NCBI GenBank assembly: GCA_905215595.1 | Contig: CAJMQZ010000037.1 | Span: forward strand, 1 to 17,451 | DNA: 17,451 bases | From: an uncultured bacterium | Lineage (GTDB): Bacteria; Bacillota; Clostridia; Oscillospirales; Ruminococcaceae | Direction: 5' to 3' | Shown here: positions 14,310-17,451 of the stretch, one piece after another | How the letters are laid out: the number at the start of each line of letters is the position of its first letter | Numbering within the stretch: the first letter of the stretch is position 1 | Made by a program: the position numbers and the translations under genes | Notes under the pieces: generated by a model | Databases searched by the model: none | The model's input: the letters and a program-made list of their open reading frames with translations, nothing else | Told to the model about the DNA's origin: nothing

Positions 14310-14396
14310 GCCGCAACGCTCTCCTTTTTCTTAGGGCGGCTTTGCGCCGTCCCGCCCCTTTTTCGCTCTTCCAACGTTCCTTTTTCTCGCAGACCC

Positions 14397-14425
14397 ATTG
14401 TACCAAATCCATAACAAATATGCAA
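14397..14425 (-). promoter_or_regulatory. Promoter of the diguanylate cyclase gene
   Basis: Minus strand: TTGCAT (14425-14420), a 17-base spacer, TACAAT (14402-14397) preceded by TGG (extended -10). About 88 bases before the start codon. Confidence 0.75.
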
Positions 14426-14445
14426 CACAAACCGAAAAAATTCGT

Positions 14446-14490
14446 ACAAAAAAAGACGCCGGAACGTCTTTCGGCGTTCCGGTGTCTTTT
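14446..14490 (-). terminator. Terminator of the dtxR-family gene
   Basis: Minus-strand stem (14475-14490 with 14451-14466, AAGAC.CCGGAACG type, one mismatch) followed by a run of T. It starts 10 bases past the stop codon. Confidence 0.85.
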
Positions 14491-14499
14491 GAACTCAAA

Positions 14500-14889
14500 T
14501 CACTTTGCCTGCGGATGGGCGGCATCGTTGCGCAGGGCGCTTTCGCGGATCTTTTCCAGCGTCTGCTCGCTGAGAATGTGCTCTGCCTTGCAGGCGTCCT
14601 CGGCGGCGGTCTGCTCGTCCACGCCCAGCTGCACAAAGAAGTGGGTCAGCAGCTGGTGGCGGCTGTAAATGCGCTGAGCGATCTCCAGCCCGGGCTCCAG
14701 CAGGGTCAGGTTGCCTTCGCCGTCCACCGCGATATAGCCGTTCTCCCGCAGCTTTTTCATGGCGATGCTCACGCTGGCTTTGGTAAAGCCCAGCTCATTG
14801 ACTACGTCAATGGAGCGCACTTTGCCCATACGCTGGCTCAGCATCAGGATCGTTTCAAGATAATCTTCTGCGGACTGGTGGATCTGCAT
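14500..14889 (-). CDS. DtxR/MntR-family metal-dependent transcriptional regulator
   Basis: A 129-residue repressor of the short clostridial type: winged helix-turn-helix (about 1-65, with SIDVVNELGFTKASVSIAMKKL) and metal-binding/dimerisation domain (about 66-129), with no SH3-like third domain. Metal-site positions are mixed. Asp9 and Glu12 match the MntR pair, while Cys100, Glu103 and His104 (ACKAEH) match the DtxR/IdeR pattern, so iron or manganese cannot be decided. The ATG (first base 14889) has AGGAGG 11 bases upstream; upstream in-frame starts lack a site. The region before it holds a promoter, an inverted repeat at the likely transcription start and a DtxR-box-like palindrome, suggesting self-regulation. 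Confidence 0.88.
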   Translation of the reverse strand: MQIHQSAEDYLETILMLSQRMGKVRSIDVVNELGFTKASVSIAMKKLRENGYIAVDGEGNLTLLEPGLEIAQRIYSRHQLLTHFFVQLGVDEQTAAEDACKAEHILSEQTLEKIRESALRNDAAHPQAK

Positions 14890-14932
14890 GGTTTGTCCGG
14901 CCTCCTGCCTTATTCCCTCTGGGGGATTTTTC

Positions 14933-14958
14933 CGACAGGGGATGTGTACCCTCTGTCG
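14933..14958. promoter_or_regulatory. Inverted repeat at the dtxR-family transcription start
   Basis: CGACAG-GGG and CCC-T-CTGTCG flank seven bases. It begins just after the predicted -10 (14967-14972), so it is either an operator over the transcription start or a hairpin at the 5' end of the mRNA. Confidence 0.45.
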
Positions 14959-14966
14959 TATGTTAA

Positions 14967-14995
14967 AGGATATCACACTTTTGCGGTTGATGCAA
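14967..14995 (-). promoter_or_regulatory. Promoter of the dtxR-family gene
   Basis: Minus strand: TTGCAT (14995-14990), a 17-base spacer, TATCCT (14972-14967). Confidence 0.55.
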
Positions 14996-15012
14996 GTAAT
15001 TCGCAGCAAGTT

Positions 15013-15027
15013 TGGTTAAGCTAACCA
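15013..15027. promoter_or_regulatory. DtxR-box-like palindrome
   Basis: TGGTTA-AGC-TAACCA is a perfect 6-bp inverted repeat. Read on the minus strand its core GGTTAGCTTAACC differs at one position from the GGTTAGCCTAACC core of the known DtxR/IdeR operator. It lies 17 bases upstream of the -35 of the dtxR-family gene. The position suggests binding by that regulator; not proven. Confidence 0.5.
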
Positions 15028-15111
15028 TATTTTTCTGCACAGAACTGCTGTTTTGCCGGTTTTGTGCCGCCCCTGTTTTGTGCAAAGGGTGCAATTCTCG
15101 GCGTTTTGGCC

Positions 15112-15666
15112 TTACAGCGCAGCCAGATAGGCCGCAGGACCCGCCTCGTACAGGTCGCCGCCGTGGGCGTCCAGCACAACGGTCAGGGGCATCTCCCGCA
15201 CGGTCAGGCGGCGCACCGCCTCACAGCCCAAGTCCGGCCATGCGATCACTTCCAGCGTCTGCACGCTTTTTGCCATCAGCGCACCGGCCCCGCCAAGCGC
15301 TGCCAGATACACAGCCCCGTTGCGCACCACAGCCGCCTTTACAGTATCGTCCCGCTTGCCCTTGCCGATCATGATCTTATTGCCAAGGTCCAGCAGGCGC
15401 GGGCTCATGGCATCCATGCGGCCGCTGGTGGTGGGTCCCGCCGAGCCGATCACCTGGCCCGGGCGTTCCGGCGTGGGGCCAACGTAGTAGATGGCGCTGC
15501 CGGTCAGATCAAAGGGCAGCGGTTCGCCTTTTTCCAGCGCTTCGGTCATCCGCCTGTGGGCCTGATCGCGGGCGGTGTACACCACACCGGAAAGCAGCAC
15601 GGTGTCGCCCGCCTTGAGCGGGGCAAGGTCCTCGGCCGTGCAGGGAGTCGTCAGTCTGTATTCCAT
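15112..15666 (-). CDS. fumB: Fumarate hydratase, beta (C-terminal) subunit, class I Fe-S
   Basis: Second subunit of a two-subunit [4Fe-4S] hydro-lyase interconverting fumarate and malate. The 184 residues hold the beta-subunit signatures ARDQAH (32-37), GPTTSGRMD (77-85) and GKGKR (101-105), which form the substrate pocket with the alpha subunit. Length is normal. The ATG (first base 15666) follows AAGGAGGGG; the alpha gene ends 12 bases upstream. L-tartrate dehydratase subunits are homologous, but the linked malic enzyme favours fumarase. No clear terminator was found in the 85 bases after the stop. Confidence 0.9.
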   Translation of the reverse strand: MEYRLTTPCTAEDLAPLKAGDTVLLSGVVYTARDQAHRRMTEALEKGEPLPFDLTGSAIYYVGPTPERPGQVIGSAGPTTSGRMDAMSPRLLDLGNKIMIGKGKRDDTVKAAVVRNGAVYLAALGGAGALMAKSVQTLEVIAWPDLGCEAVRRLTVREMPLTVVLDAHGGDLYEAGPAAYLAAL

Positions 15667-15678
15667 CTTTGCCCCTCC

Positions 15679-16518
15679 TTACAGTTCCGCGCTTGCACGG
15701 CGGGTCACATGGCAGGAAACATTCACCGCCGCAGGCAGGCCCGCCACATGGGTAGGCATCTGCTCAATGGCAAGGCCCAGACAGGTGGTCCTGCCGCCAA
15801 AGCCCTGCGGGCCGATGCCCAGCTCGTTGATGGCGGCAAGCAGCTCCTGCTCCAGCTGTGCGTAATAGGGGTCGGGGTTCGGCACATCCAGCGGACGCAG
15901 CAGGGCCTTCTTTGCCAGATACGCCACCTTGTCAAAGCTGCCGCCCACGCCGATGCCCAGCACGATGGGCGGGCAGGGGTTGGAACCGGCCAGCTGGACG
16001 GTCTCCAGCACGAACTTCCGGAAGCCCTCCACGCCGTCGGCGGGCTTGAGCATCTGGATGCGGCTCATGTTCTCGCTGCCAAAGCCCTTGGGTGCCACCG
16101 TGATGCGGCAGCCCTCGCCGTCCACCAGATGCACCGTGATGGCCGCCGGGGTGTTATCGCCGGTGTTGCCTCGGCGCAGCGGGTCGGCCACGATGCTTTT
16201 GCGCAGGTAGCCGTCCGTATAGCCCCGGCGCACGCCCTCGTGGATGGCGGCTTCAAAGCTGCCGTCAATATGCACATCCGTGCCCAGCTCCACGAACACA
16301 CAGGCCATGCCGGTGTCCTGACAGATGGGCAGGTCTTTCTCCTTTGCAGCGCCAAGGTTCGACCACAGCAGGTCTAATGTGTTCTTTGCCAGCGGCCACG
16401 GCTCTTCTTCCCGCGCCTTTTCCAGCGCGGCCTGCACGTCCTGCGGCAGCTGGGTGTTGGCTTTAATGCAGAGCTGCGCCACCGTATCCGTAATGCTCTG
16501 TGCGGAGATCGTTCTCAT
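15679..16518 (-). CDS. fumA: Fumarate hydratase, alpha (N-terminal) subunit, class I Fe-S
   Basis: Cluster-bearing subunit of the oxygen-sensitive class I fumarase. The 279 residues include three cysteines at the positions expected to hold the [4Fe-4S] cluster: ICQDTG (Cys66), SNPCPP (Cys182) and GRTTCLG (Cys246). RRGNTGDNTPA and PKGFGSENMS are also typical. Start ATG (first base 16518) with GGAGG. It lies 15 bases after the malic enzyme stop and 12 before the beta subunit, so the three form one operon. The need for an Fe-S cluster fits an anaerobe. Confidence 0.92.
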   Translation of the reverse strand: MRTISAQSITDTVAQLCIKANTQLPQDVQAALEKAREEEPWPLAKNTLDLLWSNLGAAKEKDLPICQDTGMACVFVELGTDVHIDGSFEAAIHEGVRRGYTDGYLRKSIVADPLRRGNTGDNTPAAITVHLVDGEGCRITVAPKGFGSENMSRIQMLKPADGVEGFRKFVLETVQLAGSNPCPPIVLGIGVGGSFDKVAYLAKKALLRPLDVPNPDPYYAQLEQELLAAINELGIGPQGFGGRTTCLGLAIEQMPTHVAGLPAAVNVSCHVTRRASAEL

Positions 16519-16533
16519 GCCTGTGTCCTCCGC

Positions 16534-17451
<918 letters not shown>

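Noticed and set aside
13161..14414. Plus-strand open frame of 417 codons
   Set aside because: Antisense to the diguanylate cyclase, Gln/His-rich, no recognisable family.

Overview
This window looks like a chromosomal stretch of a GC-rich gut Firmicute of the Oscillospiraceae (Clostridia), most like Faecalibacterium or a near relative. The organism call rests on protein style (a clostridial short DtxR, IreB, class-I Fe-S fumarase subunits), strong AGGAGG-type ribosome sites, SigA-type promoters (TTGACA/TTGCAT...TATAAT/TACAAT) and a GC-rich MITE-like element of a kind common in gut Clostridia. No species assignment is possible without a search.

Layout, left to right: a tRNA-dihydrouridine synthase (+); the small IreB-family regulator (-); acpS and an orphan MazF/NdoA endoribonuclease (+); the primary sigma factor rpoD preceded by an SDR reductase with an unusual repeat-bearing N-terminal extension (both -, probably co-transcribed); a CPBP-family membrane protein with tadA (-); divergently, degV (+) behind a near-ideal promoter; a MITE-like element; a TauE/SafE exporter with a structured leader, an M19 dipeptidase and a large SWIM-SNF2 helicase (all -); a membrane diguanylate cyclase lacking the inhibitory site (-); a DtxR-family metalloregulator with a DtxR-box-like palindrome upstream (-); and finally the operon malic enzyme - fumA - fumB (-), the malic enzyme being cut by the window edge. 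The last operon would interconvert fumarate, malate and pyruvate. The other genes are mostly housekeeping (tRNA modification, lipid carrier activation, transcription) and do not form one pathway.

The most interesting signal is not a gene. Three intergenic sites (1077-1198, 2579-2702, 12977-13102) carry the same roughly 124-base element in the same orientation. Each has a short stem of varying sequence around an invariant TCCGCT, an invariant AGCGGA four bases after the stem that can pair with it, an 18-base A/T-rich linker of identical length, a long hairpin whose stem differs completely between copies but whose tip is always C-TGCG-G, a T run, an invariant CACGGG, and a terminal small hairpin. 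Constant spacing, changing stems and fixed loops are what a structured RNA or a structure-recognised mobile element would show.
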